64,000 nucleotides of DNA from Lutraria lutraria. Lineage: Eukaryota > Mollusca > Bivalvia > Venerida > Mactridae. Within the stretch, counting starts at the first letter, position 1. Each line of letters starts with the position of its first letter. The DNA lies in assembly GCA_964023205.1 (NCBI GenBank), contig OZ026851.1, positions 15,107,637 to 15,171,636 of the forward strand, in the 5' to 3' direction. The notes under the pieces are model-generated. The model did not search any database and was not told the origin of the DNA. It saw only the letters and a program-made list of their open reading frames with translations. A program made the position numbers and the translations under genes. Of the stretch, positions 25,629-37,574 are shown in pieces.

Positions 25629-27945
25629 TATTTATCAGAAAATTCACATACATCGTATATGTTTGTTTAAGATGTTGTTTACAATCGGAGGAAAGTACAA
25701 AAAGGTTTATCTTGAATTTTAATGTCTCAAAAAGTTCAAACTTTGCACACTTATCAGAATCATTGGCAGAAATTTGTTAAAAGAAGGTTATTCAAGAATG
25801 CATTAAAAGTATATGGAACAAAATATCACATAAAACAGAAATTAAATATTATGATTTGAAAATATAATTTTACCGCAATTATGTCAAAATTATAAATTGA
25901 ATGAATATATAGTTACCACAAATATTTTGTAGGCAGTTTAAGAATGAAATAAAATTGTCCAAACAATTCTCAGAACTTAAAATTAACGCTCCTTTGTCTA
26001 ATAGCAATCTAGTGCAAATTGAAGCACTAGTAGTGTAATTGAAAACATTTAAATATACAATATAAAATTTGATATTTTCTTATGAATTACTGTAGGAGTA
26101 GGAAGAAATTATATCTGGGTTTGCGAATAAAAAGTCCTGCCACATCCGAGCAAAGTTCTTCTATAAAAACTCACTGAGCATTATAATCAAGTCTCTGACA
26201 CTGGGGTTCCGACCCTTGTCATATACATGTAATTATTCATACTTCATGAACTATTCTTGCTTTCAGGAATTTTTTTAGAAGGGAGACTAAGACTTGGTGT
26301 TCCAAACAAACATTGTTTAAAATATAGCCCTGTGTATTCGAAAAGAAGTGTCACGTGGAACGACATTATTGCGCAATACATGTAATTTATTTGTACAATA
26401 TAGCATGTCAAAAAGCAAGCTTTTGATACACGTTGAACACATACCCTAACAAACTTAACACGCATGCGCAGTGTCAATTTGTATCATTGTTGGTATATTT
26501 CTAAGTTACATAAATGTACTGTGAGTTTTATGGAATAACCAAAACAGTGGTTGGCTGCAATGATGAACGTGCTGCGTACTGCAACTGAATCTCATAGTTA
26601 AGTACAATTTTCGTCATACGTAAAACTGAACATTGGCATAGGATGTTTCTTGGACCAGATACAGTTTAATCATGCAGTGAGGATTGACCGACATGTTTCA
26701 TGGAAATAACTTCGCTGTTGGGAAAACTGGTAAAAAGATCACGTGGGGTGTCTGGGGCAACACGAGATCTCGTGCGCGAGCCAAAAACACATGAAAACGA
26801 ACCTGCCCAATTAATTAAATGTCTAAATATTTTCTTTAGAATTTTAACTTGTTGTACACTCAGGTAAACCACGGCGGATTTTATGGATGTGTTAACAAAA
26901 TGCCAAAACGGATGTTTAAATCCGATCCACTGGCAACTTGTAGACGTATTTGTTTTTTAAAGAACTGATTCTCGTAAACATGCCTAACGACATTAAACAT
27001 TACAATTTACATAATTCCCAGACTCTCGGCAGGCTTATCATTAAATCTCCATAATTGTTCCGCGTATGATTCTTCCATAAAGCACGTGGTTACACACCCA
27101 CGTGATCACAAAATTGTCGAGCAATAAAAGCATGTAACAGGTAGCATAAATATCTTGTCTGCGAATGCGTCACTTTTTTATATTTCCTTTACGTGTCAGA
27201 CGATCACGTGACGATTGCAACTTGACCTCATCATACGTCAGCCATTTATTGGCGCAAAAAGACAACAGTTGAAATTGAGCGGAAAATGCCCCAATGCTTT
27301 ATGTACGTTTAATTGATTATTAACGACACGAACAGTGTGCCAATCCATGGAAGATATAACAGTTATCTCCGAACACCTGTTGGTTATTTAAGAACTTTTC
27401 CCGAAAGACTCGCCGGTAGTTTTCACTTCATTTGAATTATGCTATATTACCCGCCATGCTACATACATCAGAATTCCCCCTAGGGTTGTTGGATCCATGT
27501 TTTCATGTTTTTCAAACATAAATGAAGCATTTACTTATGTCTAGTCTGGCTTCAAAATAAACAACTTAACCATATGTCTAAACAGGCGGGAATATCTCTT
27601 ATATATAATTATTTATTGATTCTTTTCCGTACCAATCATTTCATGTGAGACTGCAATGAAAGAATCGCTTGTTTGAGTGGTTTTCGATTCAGCTTTCTTA
27701 GAATAATAAAATGTTTTACGTATGTTATTTAATTAAAGTCGTGTCATTTGCAAGACCCGAACTCACTATCATTATGTTGACTGGCCGATACATTTTTATC
27801 AAAATTCAACCAAATGTGTATACTGATTCTGCAGTTGTTTGCTAGTTGCCATGGACACAAGACAATTCTTTCTGTTTGATGATAAATTAAGGCAACATTA
27901 TCCTTACTGCTTTTTTTCTCTAAGTGTGAATGACAGGGTCTAGAA
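25629..27945. other. no gene seen
   Basis: Slightly richer in GC than the left end. Single CACGTG boxes near 26346 and 26733, plus 27083, 27099 and 27205. No exon with a domain was recognised. Confidence 0.6.
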
Positions 27946-28555
27946 ATGTTTATAACTTGTAGATTGACTGAAATATGTTTACTTCTGTTTGCTGATGGTG
28001 TGGCTCTATTAACAGACACAATTACTGGACTCCTAAATCAATTAAACTCATTACTCCAATATTGCATTGAATGGAATCTCGAAGTAAATATAGTAAAAGC
28101 CAAAGTTAGAGTTTTCAAAGGAGGCGATCGGTTGTCTAGAACGAAGAAATGTTACTATAACACAAATCCTAGTGTCGCATTCAATTCGTTCGTTGATATG
28201 TTGGTATGGTTTTTACACGTAGTCTTTTCCATGAACACATTGCTGTTAAGGCTAAGAAGTTATTTGTTTCCTTATTCAAGAGTCTTCATGACTTACTACC
28301 AATGTCACATGACACATTTTCAAAGATGGTTGATTCTAAAGTTATTCCTGTTTTACTACATGGGTCAGAGTTATGGGACATGGAACGTTTTGAATGTATT
28401 GAAAATGTTAATGTGTATGTATGTAAATGTTTCTTATCAGCTCTGATTAGATCTTGCAATGATGTACGATGTATTAGGTGATTGTTGTCGTTTTCCTGTG
28501 TATTGTCAAATAAATGATTATTAACTTCTGGTTAAGAATTTTAAGTATTACAGAT
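27946..28555 (+). pseudogene. LINE A reverse transcriptase remnant (5' piece)
   Basis: The translation contains LLLFADGVALLTDTITGLLN, then WNLEVNIVKAKVRVFKGGDR, the catalytic-box region of non-LTR reverse transcriptases (FADD followed by the 'W.l.vN..Kt.vm.f..g' block). After frameshifts it continues as YVGMVFTRSLF, then VDSKVIPVLLHGSELWDMER and VLGDCCRFPVYCQIN, all in family order. The second Asp of the FADD box is Gly (27988-27999), and at least three frame changes or stops break the ORF, so it is inactive. The 5' end is truncated before the box. Clade (Jockey/I/CR1-like) is not resolved. Confidence 0.85.
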
Positions 28556-29035
28556 GAAACTTGAAACTTGAAAATTTGATTAAACGCCTATTTCTACATA
28601 TAAATACATATCCAATGGCGTTGTACAATGAACAACAAAAGCAAAAAAAAAATAGATGAAATACACAAATGTACACTTCAGAATGCACATGTAAAAGACA
28701 AGTTCATCAATTACAACAGTTAAAATAATGCAAAATAATTATTGAATTAGTATGATTTCAATTTATGTTTGAAAATGTCCACAGAATCACATTGTCTCAG
28801 GCTAACAGGTAATTCGTTCCATAATTTGGACCTATCATGCTGAAACTTCTGTCTAAAAAAGTTTTATTCTTATTATAAGGAGCCTCATAACAACCAATAT
28901 TTATGATCAGATGACAGATATATAAAACAATGTTATAACATGTTGAAATATTATGATGACTTGGGTTACGAAAATTGGATATCAAAATTTGAAAATTGTT
29001 TCCAAATGGTTTTGGGCACATTTGGGTAAATCAAT
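28556..29035 (-). pseudogene. LINE B 3' end (CR1/L2-like), inserted inside LINE A
   Basis: On the minus strand the reading FLDRSFSMIGP, then after a one-base deletion LWNELPVSLRQCDSVDIFKH and a stop at 28749-28747, is the well-known C-terminal end of CR1/L2/Jockey-type ORF2 proteins ('fsy.gp.lWNsLP..ir...s...FK..lk'). The sequence then has a short 3' UTR including a 'gtacaacgccattgg' block, similar to CR1/L2 tails as I remember them. It interrupts LINE A, whose coding sequence resumes on the plus strand at about 29040. The copy is 5' truncated and frameshifted. Confidence 0.75.
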
Positions 29036-29752
29036 ATGTTGTATAAAAAAGGATGAAATTATAAATGTTATACTATGACACTTAAAGAGCAGTTCATTCA
29101 GATATTGCATGAAAATTGTACCAACAATAGAAGGTTAAATTTATACACTGAATCTAAAACATCTTTTACAATTGAACATTATGTAAATGTTGTTAATGTC
29201 TTGACATTAATGAAATGTTTAGTTCAATTTAGAGCTTCTTTGCATAATCTTCTTATAGAAAAGTGTAGGGAGATTGGCTTGGCAAGAGAACAAAGTGCAT
29301 GTATAATGTGTAACTATGTTATTGAGGATGAATATCATTTTCTTCTTATGTGTCCAATATATCATCAAATCAGAAAAACAAACATAAAAGAAAAATATTA
29401 CATCACTCCAAATGAATATCTATTTAAGTTTTATATTCTCATGTCAACTAAAAATGAGAATGAATTGAAACATCTACCCAGTACCTATTTTATGCCTTCA
29501 AATTGGGAAATGAGAGCTTCGCTTTATTCTAATGGTGATTCTACTCGTTTGTAACTTTTTTATAAAAATTCTAGAATAATATTCTGTTGTTATCTTAGTA
29601 CTTATAACAGTTATCAACGATGGATACATTTTTGTGAACTCTTATGTTTTCACCAACTCTGTCAATACTTTTATGTTTTATATAAATAGTGTATATTTGT
29701 AAATGTATATGAGCTGAAGGCATTTTTGTTCAATAAACTTACTTACTACAGG
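29036..29752 (+). pseudogene. LINE A C-terminal zinc-knuckle piece and 3' UTR
   Basis: An open stretch from 29075 to 29554 encodes the C-terminal region of a non-LTR retrotransposon: a basic, Leu-rich segment ending LVQFRASLHNLLIEKCREIG, then ACIMCNYVIEDEYHFLLMCP, a C-x2-C-x8-H-x4-C zinc knuckle (29300-29353), as usual after the reverse transcriptase in many animal LINEs. It continues the 5' piece across the LINE B insertion. The non-coding end reads to AAGGCATTTTTGTTCAATAA then ACTTACTTACTA. This part keeps its frame, unlike the RT part. Confidence 0.8.
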
Positions 29753-29939
29753 TTTCCATGATAGAAAATTATTACCATGAGCTTTTTCAAAAGCAAGAAC
29801 ATTCCTTAGAATTATTTTCCCCTTTAAAGTTGCATTGAAGTCTATGGGAACAACCCATGTTTCGTAGATTAAAGACAAAAAGACGTCCATTACAATGCAA
29901 AAAAATGTTTTTAAGATGCAGTAACACAGCACTAATATA

Positions 29940-30084
29940 TAAATATCACATCCCACATAGGGCGATAGAACGTAATGTTCACCCGAGACAAGTAATGTCG
30001 ACCGAGGCGTTATAGCCGAGGTTAACATTACTTTGTCAAGGGTGAACATTACGTTCTATCACCCTATGTGGGATGTGATATTTA
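29940..30084. repeat. long near-perfect hairpin (inverted repeat ~60 bp per arm)
   Basis: The left arm (29940-29998) and right arm (30023-30084) are reverse complements with few mismatches; both contain ATCACATCCCACATAGGG and GATAGAACGTAATGTTCACC in complementary orientation. The loop is about 24 bases with two CCGAGG words. Related words (gtaatgt, gggtaacattac) recur at 30390-30425, and 'ggtataataa' at 30464-30473 mirrors 'ttattatacc' at 30088-30097, so the hairpin may be the core of a larger foldback or MITE-type element reaching about 30480. Confidence 0.85.
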
Positions 30085-30893
30085 TTTTATTATACCGAAC
30101 AAAACGATAATTAAGAAAGACTAGAATGCAACAAGCATACTAACAATTATACGGTTCTTTTCATATTGGTTGAGTCAAAACACTATGTCTTCTTCAGAGA
30201 TGTAAACGAAGCATAATTATTTTCGCTGTCAAATTATCTTCTGCCAAACGGGATGTCAAATTATGAGTGGATTTTGATAATCGCCAATTACAGCGTCTAG
30301 GATATAGAACAGATTGACTAAAACACGGCACCCGGTAATATCGCGTCAGCGCGTGAGGGCAGTTTCGTTATGGCAAGCGGGCCGAAATGTAATGTCACAG
30401 GGTAACATTACGGATTGTCACCCTCTGACGTCACATAAGACTATATAGTAAATAAGTCACGTGAGGTATAATAATATAAATAAATAAAGAACAATATTGG
30501 TCAACGTCCAATATCTACAGAAACTAATATGTTTTTGTTTCTTCAACAAGGGCAACGACTCTTACAAAATAAATTGAAGTATCCGAGGTAATATCATAGA
30601 AAAGATGATAATTGGGCAATACTATTTTTGAAATAGGAACATTTTTGTGCAGCATTTAGCAGGTACGTAAGAAAAGTTCAGTATTAGGGGTCTAACACAT
30701 TAAGGATATTTCTGACTTTTTTTTGACAATGTAATATAAAACGTTGACTCAGATCTGAAATAAAGTAAAACAATCGACAATCAGCACAGATAGATTACAT
30801 AGAAAGAAACGAACTTAAACCAAACTGAAATTAGTCTAAATTCCAAGTATAGAATTTCTTATGCTATGAATGCAGTTGACTATGTATTGCAAA
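30085..30893. other. no gene; probable remainder of the hairpin element, then AT-rich spacer
   Basis: Up to about 30480 words from the hairpin recur (gggtaacattac, tataataa), and a TGACGTCA lies at 30428-30435. The rest is AT-rich. Confidence 0.5.
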
Positions 30894-31075
30894 TCAATCA
30901 ATCAATCAATCAATCAATCAAGCAAGCAAGCAAGCAAGCGAGCAATGAATCAGGCAAGTACTTAATGCAGCAAGTAATCAAGCAGTCAATCAAATAATCA
31001 AGCAAGCAATGAATCAAGAAAATAGATAAAGCAATCTGGCAACCAAAAAAATCATTCAAGTAAGCAAGCAAGCAA
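30894..31075. repeat. (CAAT)n to (CAAG)n microsatellite, then degenerate tail
   Basis: Pure CAAT repeats switch to CAAG, then decay into scattered 'caatcaag' words up to about 31075. Confidence 0.9.
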
Positions 31076-31502
31076 TATTTTTAGGGTCAATATCTAAATG
31101 ATGTACTCAGTATAATTAGGTATATATATAAACTATTATACCGATGTAGTTAAAACAGATATTTATATAATTAGTACATATAGTGTTGACATTCTATGAT
31201 TGGTATATACATTTGTAAATGACACCATTTTGAAAAACGCTTTGAAATAGATTTGTGACTTAATATATTTTTTATTTGAAATAGATATTGTAATAGATAG
31301 GTGACTATATACATATGTAATTGTTACATGGTTTAAGATACCATGAAATGTATACTAACTATGTCAATCATTATTTATTAACTTAATACAGAACAGTCGT
31401 CACATATACATTTATTTTTCCTCTAAATGTCTTAAATCGTTGTTATATTAATTTATACAAATATTAATTAATGTATTTAATATTTTCGTGTTTTTTTTTC
31501 AG

Positions 31503-31606
31503 GATGTAAAAGAGAAAGAGATCTTGAAAGAACATACTGTGGAGGAAATCACCAAGTCCAAGTTTGTAATAAACGTGATTATAAACTACGTTTACTTGAT
31601 CAATGA
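31503..31606 (+). CDS. possible exon: half of a thrombospondin type-1-like repeat
   Basis: A strong acceptor (cgtgtttttttttcag, AG at 31501-31502) is followed by an open phase reading CKRERDLERTYCGGNHQVQV, then CNKR and a stop at 31604-31606. The C-x10-C-x8-C spacing, the 'CGGN..QVQVCN' end and the basic R-x-R stretch resemble the C-terminal half of TSP1 repeats, which are commonly C-x10/11-C-x8/9-C. A WxxW/CSxTCG half would have to lie in an upstream exon; I saw none nearby. A donor (GTAATA at 31566) could end the exon before the stop. It may be an isolated exon, an exon of a gene with very large introns, or chance. Confidence 0.25.
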
Positions 31607-31792
31607 AAAAATAATTTGGTGATTTTATTCCTGAAACAAACAAGCAAGCGAATCAAGCAAGTACTTTATTTATTGACCGAAATTTTAAATTCCAGTTTTT
31701 TCTATTTGTAAAATTTACTTTTTTCAAGAACTACAATTAAACACGGTTATAATGAACTCGAGTTAAGTGAAGAATTTGAACAAGTATTTTAA

Positions 31793-31815
31793 CCCCCCCC
31801 CCCCCCCCCCCCCCC
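31793..31815. repeat. poly-C run of 23
   Basis: An uninterrupted run of C followed by TCTTAAC. The flanks show no SINE, unlike the poly-C at 38811. Confidence 0.95.
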
Positions 31816-32044
31816 TCTTAACAAGTTTTTCATTATTTAATTGTTATGAATCCAGTGAACATGGATTATGAAGTGATTGTTCGGGTCCCATAAAGCATAC
31901 ATTAACCAGGTACTGCTGTATGTTTCTGAGAATTGTTGTTCAAAACTAAGAAAAGTAAAGTTATAGTAGAATAAAACATTATCCAAAGGACATGCACATA
32001 TTATATTTCCGAAATGTATGGACAAGTATTGGTTGATTAATTAA

Positions 32045-32260
32045 GGACGTTCGCTACAGTTTTAACAAATTAGACATATAGGCAGAATGAAAACTGTAGC
32101 GTAGAATTTATTTAAACTTTGCATGAACTTAACATATGATAACGGAAAAATTTTTAGCGAAATGAAATTGGGGGTCACTGATTTCGTTTTAGAGTTATCG
32201 GCCCTTGATTATGATTTTTTTAATTTGGTCCATTCTGTGTGATGACTGTAGCGAACGTCT
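32045..32260. mobile_element. TTAA-flanked MITE, 216 bp
   Basis: Terminal inverted repeats (G/A)GACGTTCGCTACAGT with one mismatch, TTAA on both sides (32041-32044 and 32261-32264). The inside is AT-rich and non-coding. Its ends differ from the 23.9-kb element, so it is another family using the same target. Confidence 0.85.
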
Positions 32261-32264
32261 TTAA

Positions 32265-33129
32265 GTATAATTTTAGATTCTATTTATTTTTCTGTTATGT
32301 CGCTGCAGTAATAAAAATGATATATTTGGCTAATTATGGATTCCTTTTGAAATTCATTCTTTGGTGTATTTTAATGATACGGGCCTCATTTTTACAGACA
32401 ATAGTTGAAACTATTCTTAGTGCATGCGTGTAGCTTTGTTTAAACAAATATACAACATTGGCGTCTACGTTCGTGACATTTTTGCAAATTGCAAACTCTA
32501 GAAACAGACATTGTTATGCATTACCAACATAACGATAGTTATTAAGATTTACTAATAAACAAAATGAAATTCTTCATAACTGATTTGTTTTGTTATTTAT
32601 TGTTTAAGAAGGTGCTATATGTTTGATTTTGATTTATCAGTGCAAAGGGATTTTGTACAGTTCTTCTATACACCAAGAACAGAACAGAACAGACTTGTAC
32701 ATTTTTTGTATTTATACTATTTTTTCTGATGTAGGCTATGTGCTTCGTACACGTCTGAATAAAGTATCTGTGTTGTTCATTAAGGGTTACAAACAGCAAA
32801 TATGTCTGCGTTTTAAAGACAATGTGTTGAAACAGTTAAGATCGCCATCTAAATAAAAGTACGGTATAGAAAAGTATATATCTATTTCTGTGACTTTTTA
32901 AGCGTTTTTTTTTCGGACTTACAGTTGTCTTCCTTTGTGCTGTTAATGCCTTTTTTTACAAAAACGATACAATTGTGTTAGTTTACTGAGCTCCTTCAAC
33001 AAAGAGATGAACTGACACCAAACTGTCCTCTTCCAATCATCACAAAATACATGATTTTAAACATGGCGTGATAACTTTTAATGAATATAGCATTATGTGT
33101 TTGTTGTCAAGGTTAACGTATTCTTGGTT
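32265..33129. other. no gene seen
   Basis: AT-rich spacer with two overlapping opposite-strand small frames at 32593-32856, neither with a domain. Confidence 0.65.
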
Positions 33130-34045
33130 AAATCTACATTGCCGTCAATGTTAGCGTAGAACGTTCTACGTGAATGAACGCTTGTTGTTAATATAAGCGT
33201 ATGTTTAGAACAATCTACGTAAATGAATGCATGCAGTCAATATAAGCGTATATTAAGAACAATCTACGTGAATGAACGTTTGCTGTTAATATAAGCGTAT
33301 GTTTAGAACAATCTACGTGAATGAACGTTTGCTGTTAATATAAGCGTATGTTTAGAACAATCTACGTGAATGAATGCTTGCTGTTAATATAAGCGTATAT
33401 TTAGAACAATCTACGTGAATGAATGCTTGCTGTTAATATAAGCGTTTGTTTAGAACAATCTACGTGAATGAATGCTTGCTGTTAATATAAGCGTATATTT
33501 AGAACAATCTACGTGAATGAATGCTTGCTGTTAATATAAGCGTTTGTTTAGAACAATCTACGTGAATGAATGCTTGCTGTTAATATAAGCGTATATTTAG
33601 AACAATCTACGTGAATGAATGCTTGCTGTTAATATAAGCGTTTGTTTAGAACAATCTACGTGAATGAACGCTTGCTGTTAATATAAGCGGCGTATGTTTA
33701 GAACAATCTACGTGAATGAACGCTTGCTGTTAATATAAGCGTTTGTTTAGAACAATCTACGTGAATGAACGCTTGCTGTTAATATAAGCGTTTGTTTAGA
33801 ACAATCTACGTGAATGAATGCTTGCTGTTAATATAAGCGTATGTTTAGAACAATCAACGTGAATGAATGCTTGCTGTTAATATAAGCGTTTGTTTAGAAC
33901 AATCAACGTGAATGAATGCTTGCTGTTAATATAAGCGTTTGTTTAGAACACTCTATGTCAATGAACGCTTGCTGTCATTTAATTTGTCAATATTGAGGTA
34001 CGTTAAGAGTGTTCTACGTTAATGAACGCTAGCTGACAAGTATTA
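33130..34045. repeat. 49-bp minisatellite, about 17 units, with alternating subtypes
   Basis: Units of 49 bp: GTTTAGAACAATCTACGTGA, ATGAATGCTTGCTGTTAATA and TAAGCGTAT. Between about 33390 and 33660 two subtypes (GTATATTTA and GTTTGTTTA) alternate strictly, giving a 98-bp higher-order period. One unit has an extra GGC (33689). End units are diverged, as is usual for minisatellite edges. Confidence 0.96.
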
Positions 34046-37000
34046 ACGTATTACATCACATTTAATTATAAGTAGTTTTTGAACAATCCTCACGAAACAG
34101 CATATCTTCATATTTATTCAAGACAATCTTAACAAACAGGGGGTGGTTAAAACCTATCAGAAAAGCTATAAAATAAAACTATTCTCCAAGTGATTGTCGA
34201 ATGAATTTCAAATATAAACAAAATCAAATAAAGAATTGCGCAATCTAAATCGTTTAACTATTATACTTGTCGTGTTTTAGTCTTTGAGTCCGCTGGTTTT
34301 ATTTACTTTGTTAAATTTATTTGTCAACTAATCTATTAAAAGGACTATATATTGATTTACATGTGTTGGTTTTTGATCCTTCACTTTCTGGTCTTTGACG
34401 TTGAAATAATGACGCAGCATGTTTACATAGAAAATGACGATGGGGCAAAAATATAAAAAAAAAACATTTCGCAAGAGTTTGCAGCTGAAAGGAATTTGAA
34501 GAAAAAAGAAAATTATTGCAAAACTATTATTGAGATTAAATGAAGCAATTTCAAATTATGTCTGACAACGGGGGATCAGGTACAGCCCATCTAAAATTAT
34601 TACGTGGTCAACCCCTCCCAGTCCCCCCGGTGTCTTAATTGTTTATAAATTGTGAAACAAAACTTTGCTGACCTTTTACGCTGATGTCTGAGACACCAAA
34701 CACAAAGCAACAACAAAAACAACATAACAAACCTACTTTTAATAGAAGCAACAGATAAGATGGAATACTGTTGTTACTTTGAGTAACACAATCTTGGAAA
34801 AACAGCACCAGTTTACTGGTGAATACATGTATTCGTATTTTTGTGGGGCTCGTATGACGTCATCACTGCCACGACTTAAGTGCTTGGAACGTAACGACTT
34901 GTCATAAAAATGTATTATTGCTGGGAAAACCACACTTTCTGATAACATCTAAAACGTTGTGTTTACATCCTTAAGCTCTGAGCTAATTCATAAAACTGCA
35001 AATCCCATCTTTTACTATGAAATCTACCAGTGACCCCTCCAGATAAATCAATTCACAGCATAATATGACACCAGTGCAATCACGTTAAGATGATCTACTT
35101 CTCTTTGGTGATTCAGAAAAAATACCCCTTAAGAATTTCAAGAAATATCATAAACAGGTTTTATCACCATAGTGTGAATAAGATATGTTAAAACGAACAT
35201 TCTTAAACCAGCAAAAGGTGTTTTAAGGAAGGTGAATGAAGGTGCCGCAGACAACTTGGCGCGAGATGATACGTAGTGGCTCACAAACATGTTGCCTTTT
35301 TGTGCAACGTCACCAAGGGCAATGCTGGAGATTGTAAAAATATAATAAAAAATCAGAACAATCTAGATTATGATAATAAAGCATTTACTTGGGAAGGCTA
35401 CATAATTAATTGAACGCGTCCAATCTGTCATGTAGGTTTTAAATAAGCATTTAGAATAGGGAGAAGTAAATATCACATAGTTCTCGACTCTGCGCACCAT
35501 TTGCAATAGGAACATACGAATATGACTACGCGCATGTTCGAAATTATTATGCGTAACAAAATATCAAAGCACAGAATTTTTAGTATGAATGCAATTGGAA
35601 TTTTATTAATAATAACATAAATATCTTATCAGTTTGTTAGAATTTTAAATGATTAAGTTATAGCTCTGGGATCGCAAAAAATAAACCGGTTTACTCAGTC
35701 AATTTGAAGTATCTACATAATATAGGTAACCAAGCCTTAAGATACGAATTCCTGCAATTCTAGAAAATACTTGAATGAAGTCATCATTTATCTGAAACCA
35801 CTTTGCATACATTAACACGGCGGTACGGGAGGGGCACATACCTGCCCGGTATTTAAATATGCTTTCGAGTGTTTTAATATAACCGCCAAATAGTTTTATC
35901 GCATATTAACTTTTTGGCTTTTGTGTAGAAGTACCCAATTCACATAATGGTTCAAAATTAGAATCTGGGTGTGGAAATGTCCAAATTATTAAACTCAGTG
36001 ATTGGTCATTTTAAAGACAGAACTCAGAAGCAGCCAATGAAATAATCGCGCATGGTTCGTTTATCCGAAGTCCCTGATTGGTCATGTAAGAATTGACCAA
36101 TGGAGAGGTAGCATTTTTTTTAAACAGCCTCGTGATTCAAAGATAAACTTTATAACCAGAATGAGAGTTGTACCCGTGTATTTCATCAATTTAACTTTAT
36201 TAGCAAATCAGCAAAATAGTTTGCCTTGACCGTTTACAGTATAAAGTGAAATATGTTAAATTCCTTAATAAGCAGTTTTGATTTCTTTTCCTGCGATTCG
36301 TTCTGTATATTTACGTAATCAGTCTGATAGAAAAACACTCACAGAAAAGACTTAAGTATATTGTTACATGCTTAGTACTTAGTGTCATCTATTAAAATGC
36401 GGTGCTATGTTTTCCAGTTATCTAATCAGCTGAACATACGAAATGATTAAGAAATGTATTTAATAATTATTTTTGGGCTGTTTTGAATATGATAACATTT
36501 ATTGCAATATAAGGCTTATAAATCCCTATATTCATATTTTATAAAGAATACATGGACTTGAATAAAATCGTTTTGGTACGGACTCCGACCAACTTAGAAC
36601 TAGGGTCGCGAAAACAGCCGCGATGGGACCCCTAAACCCAGATCTACCACTAGTGTACCCTAATGTCCAAATATCATTGTGAGGAGATAATGGGGTCACA
36701 AGCTGCATGTACAAGTAGTAACTTGTGTATTTACGTATTCAATAAGGGAAGGGGGGGGTACATGGTTTATATACTCACATAATAAGTGGCACCCAAGATA
36801 AGTCAGTGATTTAAGCGGCGCATTATTGTCCCCTCTTATCTGTTATTTAATGTCATCCAAAATTGTTATTGCTTTTACGAAACCAGATAAAGTTAGTCTG
36901 CCGGTTAAGAGCTCGTTCACGTGTGATTTTGGTTTTAATAATATGGCGTAATCTATATTAGTAATAAATTACCTGTATGAAGTTTTAGGCCAAACACTTA

Positions 37001-37440
37001 TGCATCGAGGAAAAAAACACCAAAATAATCGCTTGAGTCTCAACATTGTTGTTTCTGAAGCACTTCACCAAAAGCTTACGTTTTATTGTTCTGATTATTA
37101 CCCTGAATAAATATTATTTGACTGGCTCAAAGATGTTAAACGTTATCACAACACAACGAAATAACAGAGATACTTTTTGGTTTATTTCACAGACACTTGT
37201 TTAGAAAAAATTACCCCACCCATTACGTTCGCTCTTATGACTATAAATACATATAAATACTATTTGACACTGAATGCTTTGACATGATACTTAATCTAAT
37301 ACTGATTCTACTTATGTTAACGAATACAATAAATGAAATACGTAGATCTAGCAAGATTAAGTTATTAATGATTAAAATAAAACATTCCAACATCAGGCGG
37401 CGTGTAGACGTCTGTGCATTTGTCAGACTGTCTGTTTGTC
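34046..37440. other. no gene seen
   Basis: Contains a TGACGTCA palindrome at 34856-34863, 'attggtc'-type words near 36000-36110, and a GC-richer patch at 36560-36715 that may be an unrecognised repeat. Confidence 0.6.
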
Positions 37441-37574
37441 TCGTCCGTTCGTTCGTTCGTTCTTTCGTTCGCGTTCGTTCGTTCGTTCTTTCGTTCGTTC
37501 GTTCGCTGGCTCGTTCGTTCGTTCTTTCGTTCGTTCGTTCGCTGGCTCGTTCGTTCGTTCGCTCGCTCGCTCGA
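37441..37574. repeat. (CGTT)n microsatellite with CTTT/CTGG variants
   Basis: CGTT repeats with a ~36-bp sub-pattern (gctggctcgttcgttcgttc / tttcgttcgttcgttc) given twice. Arg/Ser/Phe-rich frames on both strands are repeat artefacts. Confidence 0.95.

Noticed and set aside
25258..25653. 131-codon minus-strand ORF
   Set aside because: It lies across the plus-strand SINE including its tail; no domain pattern.
29678..30049. 123-codon minus-strand ORF
   Set aside because: It spans the LINE 3' UTR and one arm of the hairpin; residue pattern is hydrophobic AT-rich noise.
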